Below are positions 46,749 through 55,704 of a DNA stretch of 64,000 bases, one piece after another. This stretch comes from Cognatishimia sp. 1_MG-2023. Its GTDB lineage: Bacteria; Pseudomonadota; Alphaproteobacteria; Rhodobacterales; Rhodobacteraceae. Under the pieces are notes generated by a model that was not told where the DNA came from, made no database searches, and saw only the letters and a list, made by a program, of their open reading frames with translations. Numbering within the stretch: position 1 is the first letter of the stretch; each line of letters begins with the position of its first letter. The stretch lies in assembly GCF_030548175.1 (NCBI RefSeq), contig NZ_JAUORX010000005.1, positions 186,001 through 250,000 of the forward strand, written 5' to 3'. Both the position numbers and the translations under genes were made by a program.

Positions 46749-47962
46749 TTTTCGACGATCAAAGCTTCTGCGCGAAGTTGATCTAGATACCCATCAGCAT
46801 AGGCAGACAGGCGACGGTTACGCAGTGCATTTGTCACATCAGCACGTGAGGCTTGCTCGTTCACAGCAGCCGTCCGACCACACATCATAACCAGAAGCAG
46901 CTCGCTGCCGTTAGAACTGGTCAAGGCTGTCGAGATCTCATGGCGATCAAGCTTGGCCAATTCCAATGCGATGTCGCGTGGAATGTCTGCAGGTGCTTTG
47001 GCTTCGATTGTAAGAGCTGCCTCTGGGCCACCGTAGTTTACACCGTAAAGATCATCACAGGTATCAATGCTATTGCGGACCTCGGTAGCGCGGGCCAATG
47101 CTTCGGGTGAACGCCCGCCGGGAATGCGCAACACGCCATATTCGATTGCCGCGAATTTCACGGCAGGTACTGGCATTTCTTCGATGGCACGCATTTGAAA
47201 AATCGCAACAGCCTGTTCAAGTTCCAGTGGAGGTGTCACTTCGCCGGGCTTTAATTCTAAAATAACCGGTTGAAACGGAGCGGGCAGGCGGTTCAGAGGA
47301 AGCCATTCCAAACGTCCGCCGTTGTCACGTGTTCCGGATGCAGAGACTTGTTGCGCTGCCTCGGAGAAACGCGCGAAAGATCTGATTTCGCTGATCTGAT
47401 TGGCAACGTCGAGCACTTGTTCTTCGGTCTCTGGTGTGACCGGAATGATGATTTCGGAAAGCAAAACGCGCAAACCGGATTGGCCTGCTGATCCCAATGC
47501 CGCATCAATTTCTGCTTCTGAAATTTGTACACGACCACGGAAACGCGCCGCGACGACTTCGCGCCAAACCAGACCAGTCCTGACAAAGTCACGGAATGTT
47601 TGTGGATCGACGCCTTCGGCGGCGAGGGCTTTCAAGAACTGGCTGGTTTCCAAGTTGCCGCGCTTTGCGAACTCTGCCATGCCATCGGCTAGTGCCTCAT
47701 CAGAAATCTCAACTCCCAGAGCGGCACCGGCTTCAAGTTTCAGCCGATCCGCAATCAGCTCGTCCTTGGCAATACGCTTTAGATCGCCAAAGCGCCGAAT
47801 GGCTTTGTAGAACTTCGCGCGCTGATCAACTTCGTAATAGGTTACCGCCCGTTCGTTCACTGTGGCAGCAGGGCTAAACAGGTTCTGCGCGTGGCTTTCA
47901 GGGGTTCCTGCGACGAGGAAACCAGCAGTCAATGCGCCACAAATCAAATGTTTTAGGGTCAT
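46745..47962 (-). CDS. surA: SurA-like periplasmic peptidyl-prolyl isomerase
   Basis: A 405-residue protein. The start at 47962 gives a normal signal peptide (MTLKHLICGALTAGFLVAGT...SHAQN); the frame extends upstream into lptD. The N-terminal SurA chaperone domain covers about 30-165, and one parvulin domain covers about 170-270 (SEIIIPVTPETEEQVLDVAN to LKPGEVTPPLELEQAVAIFQM). It escorts beta-barrels, including LptD encoded next to it, to BAM. E. coli SurA has two parvulin domains; here I see one clear copy. Confidence 0.9.
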   Translation of the reverse strand: MTLKHLICGALTAGFLVAGTPESHAQNLFSPAATVNERAVTYYEVDQRAKFYKAIRRFGDLKRIAKDELIADRLKLEAGAALGVEISDEALADGMAEFAKRGNLETSQFLKALAAEGVDPQTFRDFVRTGLVWREVVAARFRGRVQISEAEIDAALGSAGQSGLRVLLSEIIIPVTPETEEQVLDVANQISEIRSFARFSEAAQQVSASGTRDNGGRLEWLPLNRLPAPFQPVILELKPGEVTPPLELEQAVAIFQMRAIEEMPVPAVKFAAIEYGVLRIPGGRSPEALARATEVRNSIDTCDDLYGVNYGGPEAALTIEAKAPADIPRDIALELAKLDRHEISTALTSSNGSELLLVMMCGRTAAVNEQASRADVTNALRNRRLSAYADGYLDQLRAEALIVEK

Positions 47963-47969
47963 CTTTGTA

Positions 47970-50156
47970 TCATCCTGCCGTCTTGCTGCATGTTCTTGCA
48001 TAGCTCTTATCAGTCGTTGCTGCCGAAAAGCCAAGGATTTGAACGGTAAAGCTCAAATCCGTTGCTGGTCTTACAGTAGTAGAAGACGTAAAGCGACGCG
48101 ATACTGAAAAGCGCGCATTTACACATTCATTGCGGTATTCAAGGCCAATCCCGGCTTCGGCTGTTGTGTCACTTGCCACGTCATAGCGCCAATTCGCCAA
48201 GCCGGTCCAATGACGGTTGAGCCGATAGGAACTGTCTAGATTCCATTCTGACAAAACAGACGCGCGGTCTTCGTCGGCATCGGCGCCCAGCCATACATAG
48301 GACGCACCCAGATCAAGCCGGTCATTGTTCCAAGCGCCCCGTGCTTCGGCTTTGTTTAGTCCGTTCACGCCATCAATCAATGTACGTAAGGTCAGATCGA
48401 TCCCGCTTTGGCTTTTGAGCTGTGTAGCAACCAAAAAGTCCGACTCTGTCCCAGCCAGGCCAGAGCTTAGGGAAAAGTCATCATGCACATCTTGGCGAAT
48501 GACCTGACCAACGGTCAAATGTGTTTCCCATTTTGGGCCAAACCGCGACCAGTTCATGCCCAATGCTCCAACCAATCCGCGCTCTCTGCGGTCATCGGAT
48601 GGGAAACGGGAAAGGGACAATAGATTACCCTCGTCAAACTCGACGCGCGTGCTTTCATCGTTTGCGATGATAGGCGGAGTGCCCGCGCGAATATTGCCAC
48701 CTGACCACGCAATTTGTCCGATGGGTTCAACAATATGCGTGACACCGGTCGCTGTGGTTTTGATCAACGGATAACGTAGGTGGGCGGCGACCGTGGGCGT
48801 GATCTGTGCATAGTTATCGTCCGCCAACGTGGCATCTTGCGCAGTATGCACCGCATCCAACGCCAATGACGCGGTTGTGCCAAACTCCAAGCCCACATTT
48901 GTCAGCCAAGTTCGCCGCCACTCTAGCTCTGCATTCACGCGCGATACATCGCGTCCGTCTACGATACCGTCCAGATCAACGTCCGTTGAGGCATCTGACT
49001 TACGGTAATGGCTGTGTGCTTCAAGCTGCCAAAATAGTTCGCCACCCAGAGCACGCGGAAACAAACGTTGCTCTGTCCGCGCCGAGACGACCACAGATGG
49101 CAGCGTGTTATTGTCTTCTGATGCCCTCAGCGATTCAAAAAACGATAGTGCAAGCTTTGTGTTTTCTAACCTATTGGTCCGCGCCAAGGCCACTTCGCTG
49201 TTTAAACGATCCAAATTTGAATAATCGTAGTCGACCAAATACGCGTTGTCTGACGTAGATTTAATGTCAAAGCTTAGCGTGTAATCGCGCGGCATCTCAA
49301 ACGTGCCGGTCCCAAAGAGGTAAGCACGAGAATCAACGCCGCTGAAATCATCCTTGGAAAAGGCGCCTAAGAATTCGATTTCACCTTTGGTAAACGCCTG
49401 ACGGTAACGCCATTCAAGCGTTCTGGTGTTTGGCGAAAGATAGGGTGTTAGTGTCAGATCTTTGTGGTCACCCAATCGGATGAAATACGGGACTTTCACG
49501 CCCAGACCAAACCGGGACCTAGAGCGTACCTGCGGGATCAAGAACCCCGTTGCACGTTCCAAAGTGGGGTCGGGCAGGCGTAGCCGCGGGAGGTAAAAGA
49601 CCGGCACATCCATGATGCGGAATTGGGCGTTATCAAAGAAAAGCTGCTGTTTTTCTTGATCATGGGTCACGCGTTTGGCCCTGATTTGCCAAAGCGGCGC
49701 ACCATTTAAACATGTAAGGCATGAGGTCGCAGCGACCTTGTCTAGCTTTGTGCGTTTGCCTTCTTCGCGGCGTGCTTGAGCTGCGTCGATTGTGACTTGC
49801 TCGTTCAACACAAGCCGCGCGCTAGTCAAAAGCCCGTTTTGCATCGAAGTATCAAGCTCTGCGAAATCGGCGAAGATTTCCACCGCTTCGCCATCTCGAA
49901 TTTTGATGGGGCCTTCGATTGTGATTTGATCTTTAACGCTGTCATAGACGATGGCGGTGGCTGTTAAACGCGTATCGCCTTGCACGGCTTCTACATTACC
50001 ACGCGCTGTCAGCGTATTATTGCCCTGCAAAAAGACGGAGTCCGCAATCAGGATAACGTCCTCTTGCTCGGCGCTTTGCGCGAGCGCTGAAAGTGGGGTG
50101 CTTGCCAGTAGGGCCGCAACACACAAGGATTTTGCAATAAGAGTAAAACGCATCAT
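47970..50156 (-). CDS. lptD: LPS-assembly protein LptD
   Basis: A 728-residue outer-membrane protein with signal peptide (1-27, ASTPLSALAQSAEQ), N-terminal OstA jellyroll (about 35-140, ITIEGPIKIRDGEAVEIFADFAEL), and a large C-terminal beta-barrel. Cysteines near 145-150 (SCLTCLNGAP) and in the C-terminal part (NECVNARF, ARTCSKTAG) may form the stabilising disulfides. It inserts LPS in the outer leaflet with LptE. It lies between lptG and surA, with a 4-bp overlap at lptG. Confidence 0.94.
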   Translation of the reverse strand: MMRFTLIAKSLCVAALLASTPLSALAQSAEQEDVILIADSVFLQGNNTLTARGNVEAVQGDTRLTATAIVYDSVKDQITIEGPIKIRDGEAVEIFADFAELDTSMQNGLLTSARLVLNEQVTIDAAQARREEGKRTKLDKVAATSCLTCLNGAPLWQIRAKRVTHDQEKQQLFFDNAQFRIMDVPVFYLPRLRLPDPTLERATGFLIPQVRSRSRFGLGVKVPYFIRLGDHKDLTLTPYLSPNTRTLEWRYRQAFTKGEIEFLGAFSKDDFSGVDSRAYLFGTGTFEMPRDYTLSFDIKSTSDNAYLVDYDYSNLDRLNSEVALARTNRLENTKLALSFFESLRASEDNNTLPSVVVSARTEQRLFPRALGGELFWQLEAHSHYRKSDASTDVDLDGIVDGRDVSRVNAELEWRRTWLTNVGLEFGTTASLALDAVHTAQDATLADDNYAQITPTVAAHLRYPLIKTTATGVTHIVEPIGQIAWSGGNIRAGTPPIIANDESTRVEFDEGNLLSLSRFPSDDRRERGLVGALGMNWSRFGPKWETHLTVGQVIRQDVHDDFSLSSGLAGTESDFLVATQLKSQSGIDLTLRTLIDGVNGLNKAEARGAWNNDRLDLGASYVWLGADADEDRASVLSEWNLDSSYRLNRHWTGLANWRYDVASDTTAEAGIGLEYRNECVNARFSVSRRFTSSTTVRPATDLSFTVQILGFSAATTDKSYARTCSKTAG

Positions 50157-51250
50157 CCGTCTTCCATATGTAACAATAAGCCCAGTGCCAACATCACGCT
50201 TGCGATGGGCGGCGTCCAGGCGGCCAGTTCAATTGGGATTTGACCATTTTCCCCGAGGATTTGCGCAAAATTTCGAATGTAGTAAAGACCAAAACCCGAC
50301 ATTGTTGCTGCGAGCGATGCAAGGCCCGTTCGTCCAAATCGCGTGTGTCGCATCGTGAAGGCCGCTGAAATCAGAACCATGGCGACCAAAAACAATGGCT
50401 GTGCCGCTTCCATATGGAGCCACATGGTATGCCGTCTTGCCGAGAATCCAGCATCTTCTAGCTGGGAAATCAAACGCGGCAACTCCCAGATTGAAACCGC
50501 TCTTGGTTTGCCAAAGCTGTCTCTGATTTGATCACGGGTGAGCGTCGTTGGAAGCTGGTACGTTGCATGAACCTGAGAGGACGCTTCGGCATTTAAGCCA
50601 CGCCCCAAAGGCCAAAGCTTTACATTTTCCATGTTCCACGCTGCTTCAACCAATTCAGCAGAACCGGCTTGAATGCGTCGAATTGGACCGCCTTCAGCGG
50701 CGTAGCTTACCATGGTGACGTCACGCAGTACCGTTGCGTCGTGGTTGGAACGCTCCGCAAAAATCACCGTCTGCCCAGTTGCGCTGCCTTGTCGTAGCCA
50801 TATCCCATCACGAGAAACCGACAGAACACTATTGCCACCTTGCCGGTATAATGTGGACAGTTCGTCATATTTTTTCGTAGTTGCCGCCACGATCGGATTG
50901 AACGTCGACACGGCGAAAAGGCCGATCATCAAAGCCACGCCAACCGGAGATAACAGAGAGGTAAGCGCAGACCGACCACTTGCCCGTGTGACCACAAGCT
51001 CACTGCTGCGCGCTAAGCTTAGGAACAGAGTGAGCGATGATAAAATCATGATCAGCGGTAAAATCTGATAGATCTCCTTGGGCGCGTTTAACAGCATAAG
51101 CTGAAACAACTTTAAGAACCCAATTTCTGAAACCTCAAACTTTCGCAGATGTTCAACAAGATCGAACAGCAACAAAAGCACCAGAAAGACGCCTGTTAAG
51201 GCAAAAAATAACCACAGGAATTTGCGTGCAAAGTAGTAATAAAGGGTCAT
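50153..51250 (-). CDS. lptG: LPS export ABC transporter permease LptG
   Basis: A 365-residue permease. The start at 51250 (MTLYYYFARKFLWLFFALTG) overlaps the lptF stop by 4 bp (ATGA). It has an N-terminal pair of transmembrane helices plus a third near 100, a periplasmic jellyroll domain in the middle, and three C-terminal helices, the LptF/LptG pattern. With LptF and LptB2 it extracts LPS from the inner membrane. Confidence 0.94.
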   Translation of the reverse strand: MTLYYYFARKFLWLFFALTGVFLVLLLLFDLVEHLRKFEVSEIGFLKLFQLMLLNAPKEIYQILPLIMILSSLTLFLSLARSSELVVTRASGRSALTSLLSPVGVALMIGLFAVSTFNPIVAATTKKYDELSTLYRQGGNSVLSVSRDGIWLRQGSATGQTVIFAERSNHDATVLRDVTMVSYAAEGGPIRRIQAGSAELVEAAWNMENVKLWPLGRGLNAEASSQVHATYQLPTTLTRDQIRDSFGKPRAVSIWELPRLISQLEDAGFSARRHTMWLHMEAAQPLFLVAMVLISAAFTMRHTRFGRTGLASLAATMSGFGLYYIRNFAQILGENGQIPIELAAWTPPIASVMLALGLLLHMEDG

Positions 51251-52365
51251 GCTTTGCTCCGCCGACGTAATGCATGTGGATAGGCGCGGCTTGCCAACAT
51301 CAGCCAAACAACCGCAAATCCGACCAATGACGGAACATACATCAAATACCAACTATCCGCATCGTTTCGAACCGGATTGGTCACGCCATTTCGCATGGCT
51401 TCTAAAATCACAAGAATGATGAAGGCCAAGACAATCTGTTGCCAGACACCAAAGCGGCTAAAGCCACCCAGCAACAAGGTGGAGAACCCAACCAATGCGG
51501 CGACGATGCAGATCAAGATATGCGCAACGCGCCCGTGCAGCTCAGCTGCAATCCAGCCTGGCTCTAGGTTTAGTTGAAACGAAACGTCCTCGGGCGAAAG
51601 AACCAATTCCCGTGTTGGCGTCCGCTCTAGCGCTTTGCGTTGATTGGTTGAATGTCGCAAAAACGCGCTAATGTCATAGGTGAAGTCCGCGAAGTTGGTT
51701 GTGAACAGCCGTCCGTCGGACTTATTTTCAACCTGTGCTAAGCCATCCACCATAATCAGTTTCGGCCCAGTGTCGTCTTTGATCAGATAGGCTTCGTTAG
51801 CCGTATAAGTCACGGATTGTTCTGGGTCCGAATGATCTGACAAAAACACATCGTTCAGAACACCCTGCGCATTGATGTTGCCAATGTAGAACGTCACATT
51901 TGCAGACGGATGCAAAAACGTGCCTTCGGTGAGCAGCCGCGCCGTTGCGTTTTCTGCAATTTCACGTTCGCGTTGGTCCAACTGCGTCATGCTCGCCGGC
52001 ACAAGATAAAGCGACAGTGCGGCCATCATCAGCCCTGTCAGTAGTCCAAAGTTCAAAATCGGCCGTGCCAACCGCCATGGGCTGAAGCCTGTCGATTGCA
52101 TCACAACCAATTCGCTCTCGCTGGACAACCGGTTGGTCACGTATGTGGCCGCAGCAAAGGCCGCGATTGGGAGGATCAGTTTGATAACCGCAGGTAAGCT
52201 CAGAACGGTGAATTCGACGAATACACCAATGGATTGCCCGTCTGCAATCAGACGGTCAAACAACACAACCGCACGATTGACCCAATAGATGGACACAAGG
52301 ACCAGCGCAAAGAAGCCAAACAGCATCATTAGTTGCGACAGCATATAGCGGTCGAATCTGTTCAC
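51247..52365 (-). CDS. lptF: LPS export ABC transporter permease LptF
   Basis: A 372-residue permease. I choose the GTG at 52365 (MNRFDRYMLSQLMMLFGFF) with GGGGGGCAAGCA upstream; the frame itself opens at a TTG 18 bp earlier. It has three N-terminal and three C-terminal helices around a periplasmic beta-jellyroll. The conserved SSESELVVMQSTGFSPWRL (coupling helix to LptB) is near 85-103. It heads the lptF-lptG-lptD-surA-pdxA-rsmA operon, divergent from pepA over 127 bp. Confidence 0.94.
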   Translation of the reverse strand: MNRFDRYMLSQLMMLFGFFALVLVSIYWVNRAVVLFDRLIADGQSIGVFVEFTVLSLPAVIKLILPIAAFAAATYVTNRLSSESELVVMQSTGFSPWRLARPILNFGLLTGLMMAALSLYLVPASMTQLDQREREIAENATARLLTEGTFLHPSANVTFYIGNINAQGVLNDVFLSDHSDPEQSVTYTANEAYLIKDDTGPKLIMVDGLAQVENKSDGRLFTTNFADFTYDISAFLRHSTNQRKALERTPTRELVLSPEDVSFQLNLEPGWIAAELHGRVAHILICIVAALVGFSTLLLGGFSRFGVWQQIVLAFIILVILEAMRNGVTNPVRNDADSWYLMYVPSLVGFAVVWLMLASRAYPHALRRRSKA

Positions 52366-52492
52366 TGCTTGCCCCCCAAGCAATTAAAAGTTTGGCAGAA
52401 CATTAGAACAAATGCTGGTCAGGGAAAACTGCTATCTGGTCAATATCTGGTAGATTAGGTAGGTCTTGTTTCAACAGATAGGGAGCAGTGCC

Positions 52493-53965
52493 TTGGTTAA
52501 ACCAGTAGAATTCACTTTCGAAGAAACCAATATCGACGAAATCTCAACATTTGCAGGCCGTGTTGCGGTGTTTGTAACGCCTGAAGGCAGCCTTGATCCG
52601 GCCGCGCGCCGTGTGAACCGCCTGACAAAGGGCGCGGTTGCACGCCTTGCAGAGGATAATCTTAAGGCTGGTGATGCGCGTGTTCTTGCTTATCCCGTTG
52701 GAATGGCTGCCGAAGCTGTCGACGTGATCTGCCTAGATCGCCGCGCCTCTATCGAAGAAAACCGTGCAGCGGGCGTTGCTTTGGCCAAAACACGTGGCAA
52801 GGCGCCCTTGCTGGTTTGCGTCGGCAATAACAACAAAGCGGCACAGATCGTTCTAGGTCTCGCTCTGCGGGATTATCGCTTTGACGCGCATAAAACGGAT
52901 GCGGAACAAGACGATGTGCGTACTGTCACTGTCATGTCTTCAAAGCACGAAGTGATCGAAGCCAACGCGCTGCCACTGCTTGCCGTTGCAGAAGGCGCGT
53001 TCTTTACCCGGGATTTGGTGAACGAGCCGGCCAACGTATTGACCACAACTGACTTCGCAGATCGTCTGGTCGCTATGGGTGATCTTGGTCTACAGGTCGA
53101 AGTGCTTGAGGAAGACAAGCTGGCAGAGCTTGGCATGGGCGCTTTGCTCAGCGTCGGGCAGGGCAGTGTTAGCCCCTCTAAGGTCGTCGTTATGAAATGG
53201 ATGGGCGCAGGTGATGATCGCGCGCCACTCGCGCTGGTTGGCAAAGGCGTGGTCTTTGACACTGGTGGCATTTCCTTGAAACCTGCCGGTGGTATGGAAG
53301 ATATGACCATGGATATGGGCGGCGCGGGCGTAGTTGCGGGCACTATGCGCGCACTGGCACTTCGCAAAGCCAAAGCCAATGTTATCGGCCTTGTCGGCTT
53401 GGTGGAAAACATGCCTTCCGGCAATGCGACCCGTCCGGGTGACGTGGTGACTTCTATGAAAGGTGACACGATCGAAGTCATCAACACAGACGCCGAAGGC
53501 CGCTTGGTGCTGTGTGACGTGATGCACTACGCTCAAGAAACGTTTAAACCATCAGCCATGATTGATCTCGCGACCCTCACAGGTGCGGTTATCATTGGCT
53601 TAGGCCACGACAACGCAGGTGTATTCTCTAACGACGACCACCTCTGCAACGGGTTCCTACGCGCCGCTGAAAACGAAGGCGAGGGCGCATGGCGTCTGCC
53701 GCTAGGTAAATCCTACGCGGATCAGCTGAAATCACGCATCGCTGATGTGAAAAACGTAGGCGGTCGCCCAGCAGGTTCCATCACCGCTGCGGAATTCCTA
53801 CATCGGTTTGTCCAGGACGGCACACCGTGGATTCACCTCGACATCGCCGGTGTTGCCCATGTGAAATCTGACACGACCTATGCGCCAAAAGGGGCCACAG
53901 GCTGGGGCGTGCTGGCACTCAGCCGCTTGGTTCAAGAGCGCTTTGAAGTCGTCGAAGAGGAATGA
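52493..53965 (+). CDS. pepA: Leucyl aminopeptidase (M17)
   Basis: A 490-residue M17 aminopeptidase. The start is a TTG at 52493, with GGGAG 7 bp before it. The active site carries VGKGVVFDTGGISLKPAGGMEDMTMDMGGAG (metal-binding Lys and Asp) and the family signature NTDAEGRLVL. It removes N-terminal residues from peptides as a hexamer with two metals per subunit; family members also bind DNA in E. coli (XerA). It is coupled by a 5-bp gap to holC. Confidence 0.95.
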   Translation: MVKPVEFTFEETNIDEISTFAGRVAVFVTPEGSLDPAARRVNRLTKGAVARLAEDNLKAGDARVLAYPVGMAAEAVDVICLDRRASIEENRAAGVALAKTRGKAPLLVCVGNNNKAAQIVLGLALRDYRFDAHKTDAEQDDVRTVTVMSSKHEVIEANALPLLAVAEGAFFTRDLVNEPANVLTTTDFADRLVAMGDLGLQVEVLEEDKLAELGMGALLSVGQGSVSPSKVVVMKWMGAGDDRAPLALVGKGVVFDTGGISLKPAGGMEDMTMDMGGAGVVAGTMRALALRKAKANVIGLVGLVENMPSGNATRPGDVVTSMKGDTIEVINTDAEGRLVLCDVMHYAQETFKPSAMIDLATLTGAVIIGLGHDNAGVFSNDDHLCNGFLRAAENEGEGAWRLPLGKSYADQLKSRIADVKNVGGRPAGSITAAEFLHRFVQDGTPWIHLDIAGVAHVKSDTTYAPKGATGWGVLALSRLVQERFEVVEEE

Positions 53966-53970
53966 CCTAA

Positions 53971-54438
53971 ATGGGCGCCGCTTTTTTCTATCATCTCACA
54001 CAAAACCCGCTCGAAGATACTTTGCCCCTGTTGCTTGAAAAGGCGACGGGTGCTGGGTGGAAGATCGCGGTGCGAGGTGTCGAGGCGGCGCGTATGGATT
54101 GGCTAGATCAACGTTTGTGGCAAGGAGCTGAGGATAGCTTTTTACCACACGGCCAAGCTGGTGGTGAACATGATGCATTGCAACCGATCTTATTAACGAT
54201 CGACGCGTCGCTTGCGAATGGGGCGTCCTGCATCATGTCGGTCGATGGTGCGCAAATCTCTGCTGAAGAAGTGCAGGCAGCAGACCGAGTTTGTATTCTA
54301 TTCGATGGCCATGACCCCGAAGCATTGTCGCACGCGCGTGCCCAATGGAAAGCACTGACAGACGCCGGATGTGCCGCACAATACTGGTCAGAAGAAAGTG
54401 GCCGATGGGAGAAAAAGGCAGAAAAAGCAGCAGCTTAA
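53971..54438 (+). CDS. holC: DNA polymerase III subunit chi
   Basis: A 155-residue HolC. The opening FFYHLTQNPLEDTLPLLLEKATGAGWKIAVRG and the segment WLDQRLWQGAEDSFLPHGQ are the family pattern. The chi subunit links SSB to the clamp loader. The pepA-holC order is common in Proteobacteria. GAGG lies 11 bp before the ATG. Confidence 0.93.
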   Translation: MGAAFFYHLTQNPLEDTLPLLLEKATGAGWKIAVRGVEAARMDWLDQRLWQGAEDSFLPHGQAGGEHDALQPILLTIDASLANGASCIMSVDGAQISAEEVQAADRVCILFDGHDPEALSHARAQWKALTDAGCAAQYWSEESGRWEKKAEKAAA

Positions 54439-54452
54439 CATGCGGGATTAAA

Positions 54453-55034
54453 TCACCGAGTTAAGACAAGCTTGCCTTTGGTGATCGTGATCTGTTCGTA
54501 CCGGTTTAGGTAACTCATTCCCAACAAGGATATATCCATATCACCCTGTGTCACGCGGGCTGCGATGTCCTCGTCGGTGTAATCCCCGACTTGCACCTCG
54601 TCCAAACGAACAATTGCAGTACGGACTTCGCCATTTGCTGTCATCGCGCGTCCTAGGAACCGCAATGTATCGGTGTTTAATCCGGCTCGGGTTGCATCCT
54701 CTTGCGATAAGACCAAATCCGTGGCGCCCGTATCTACGACAAAGTTAATCTCTGTCCCATTGACCTCTGCGGTTAGGTAATAATGCCCATCGGCTGACAC
54801 TGGGATTTCAATGCGTCCCTGATCGGCAAAGACTGAATGCGCAGGACGTGCCGCTGTGCGAATATCTTCCCACATTCCAACCGCTGCAATGACACCCAAA
54901 AAGATCAACCCCCAAGCCAAAGCTTGCTGCACTGTCTTTCCAAAGGATTGGCGAAGGTCGGACACAAACCACAGCACAACAGCAACGCCGAGCACTGACA
55001 AATAGGCCAAGTTTCCGATTTCAAATTCACTCAC
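54453..55034 (-). CDS. Membrane-anchored retropepsin-like aspartic protease (TIGR02281-type)
   Basis: A 193-residue protein with two N-terminal transmembrane segments (about 8-24 and 34-52) and a periplasmic clan AA domain. The single catalytic motif is NFVVDTGATDLVLS near 107-120, so an active enzyme must dimerise as in retroviral proteases. The C terminus INLLGMSYLNRYEQITITKGKLVL type (here DISLLGMSYLNRYEQ) is the family end. Substrates are unknown. It is convergent with holC. Confidence 0.9.
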   Translation of the reverse strand: MSEFEIGNLAYLSVLGVAVVLWFVSDLRQSFGKTVQQALAWGLIFLGVIAAVGMWEDIRTAARPAHSVFADQGRIEIPVSADGHYYLTAEVNGTEINFVVDTGATDLVLSQEDATRAGLNTDTLRFLGRAMTANGEVRTAIVRLDEVQVGDYTDEDIAARVTQGDMDISLLGMSYLNRYEQITITKGKLVLTR

Positions 55035-55076
55035 ACAAAAGCTCCTTCTCCTTAATATAGGAGAAATTGCAATGCT

Positions 55077-55688
55077 TTACGAGGCAAAGCCGAATGCCTT
55101 GAGGCCGTCGAGAATAAATTGAACCGACAAAGCCGCCAAAAGCATACCCAAAAGTCGGGTGACAACATTGATACCAATCTTACCCAATGCGCGTTCCAAG
55201 AGACCGCCCGCCAGAAAGAATGTCAACACAGCGAACATCACGACCAATGCAACACCCAGCACAAGAAAGGTGCCTTGAATACCCTGCATTTGCCCACTCA
55301 GTAGGATGACCGTTGCGATTGATCCCGGACCAGCAATCAACGGAATAGCCAAAGGAAAGACTGACGGATCATTCATCTCTTCAATCTGCCCTTCACGCCG
55401 CTCTGCGCGCCGCTCAAACAACATGTCCAAAGCTGTTAGAAACAAAAGTGCACCACCCGCGATGCGGAACGCCGGCATCGAAATCCCGATAAAGCCCAAC
55501 ACAGCTTCGCCAAAGAAGGCAAACAGCGAAAGAATGAAGAACCCAATCAAACATGCCCGCATTGCAATCGATCGACGTTGCTGCGCAGTCATACCGGGCG
55601 TCAGCGCAATAAAGATCGGCATCAACCCGATTGGATCGATGATAACAAACAGAGTAGCAAAGGCCGTGATAAGAAAAGCGGTATCCAT
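55077..55688 (-). CDS. MarC-family integral membrane protein
   Basis: A 203-residue protein with six hydrophobic helices. MarC signatures are TLFVIIDPIGLMPIFIALT near 11-30 and PLAIPLIAGPGSIATVILLS near 110-130. The family was once linked to multiple antibiotic resistance, but its true transport role is unknown. It stands 16 bp after the ABC-F gene and 42 bp before the aspartic protease gene, all on the minus strand. Confidence 0.9.
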   Translation of the reverse strand: MDTAFLITAFATLFVIIDPIGLMPIFIALTPGMTAQQRRSIAMRACLIGFFILSLFAFFGEAVLGFIGISMPAFRIAGGALLFLTALDMLFERRAERREGQIEEMNDPSVFPLAIPLIAGPGSIATVILLSGQMQGIQGTFLVLGVALVVMFAVLTFFLAGGLLERALGKIGINVVTRLLGMLLAALSVQFILDGLKAFGFAS

Positions 55689-55704
55689 ATCTGAACTCTA
55701 TGCG

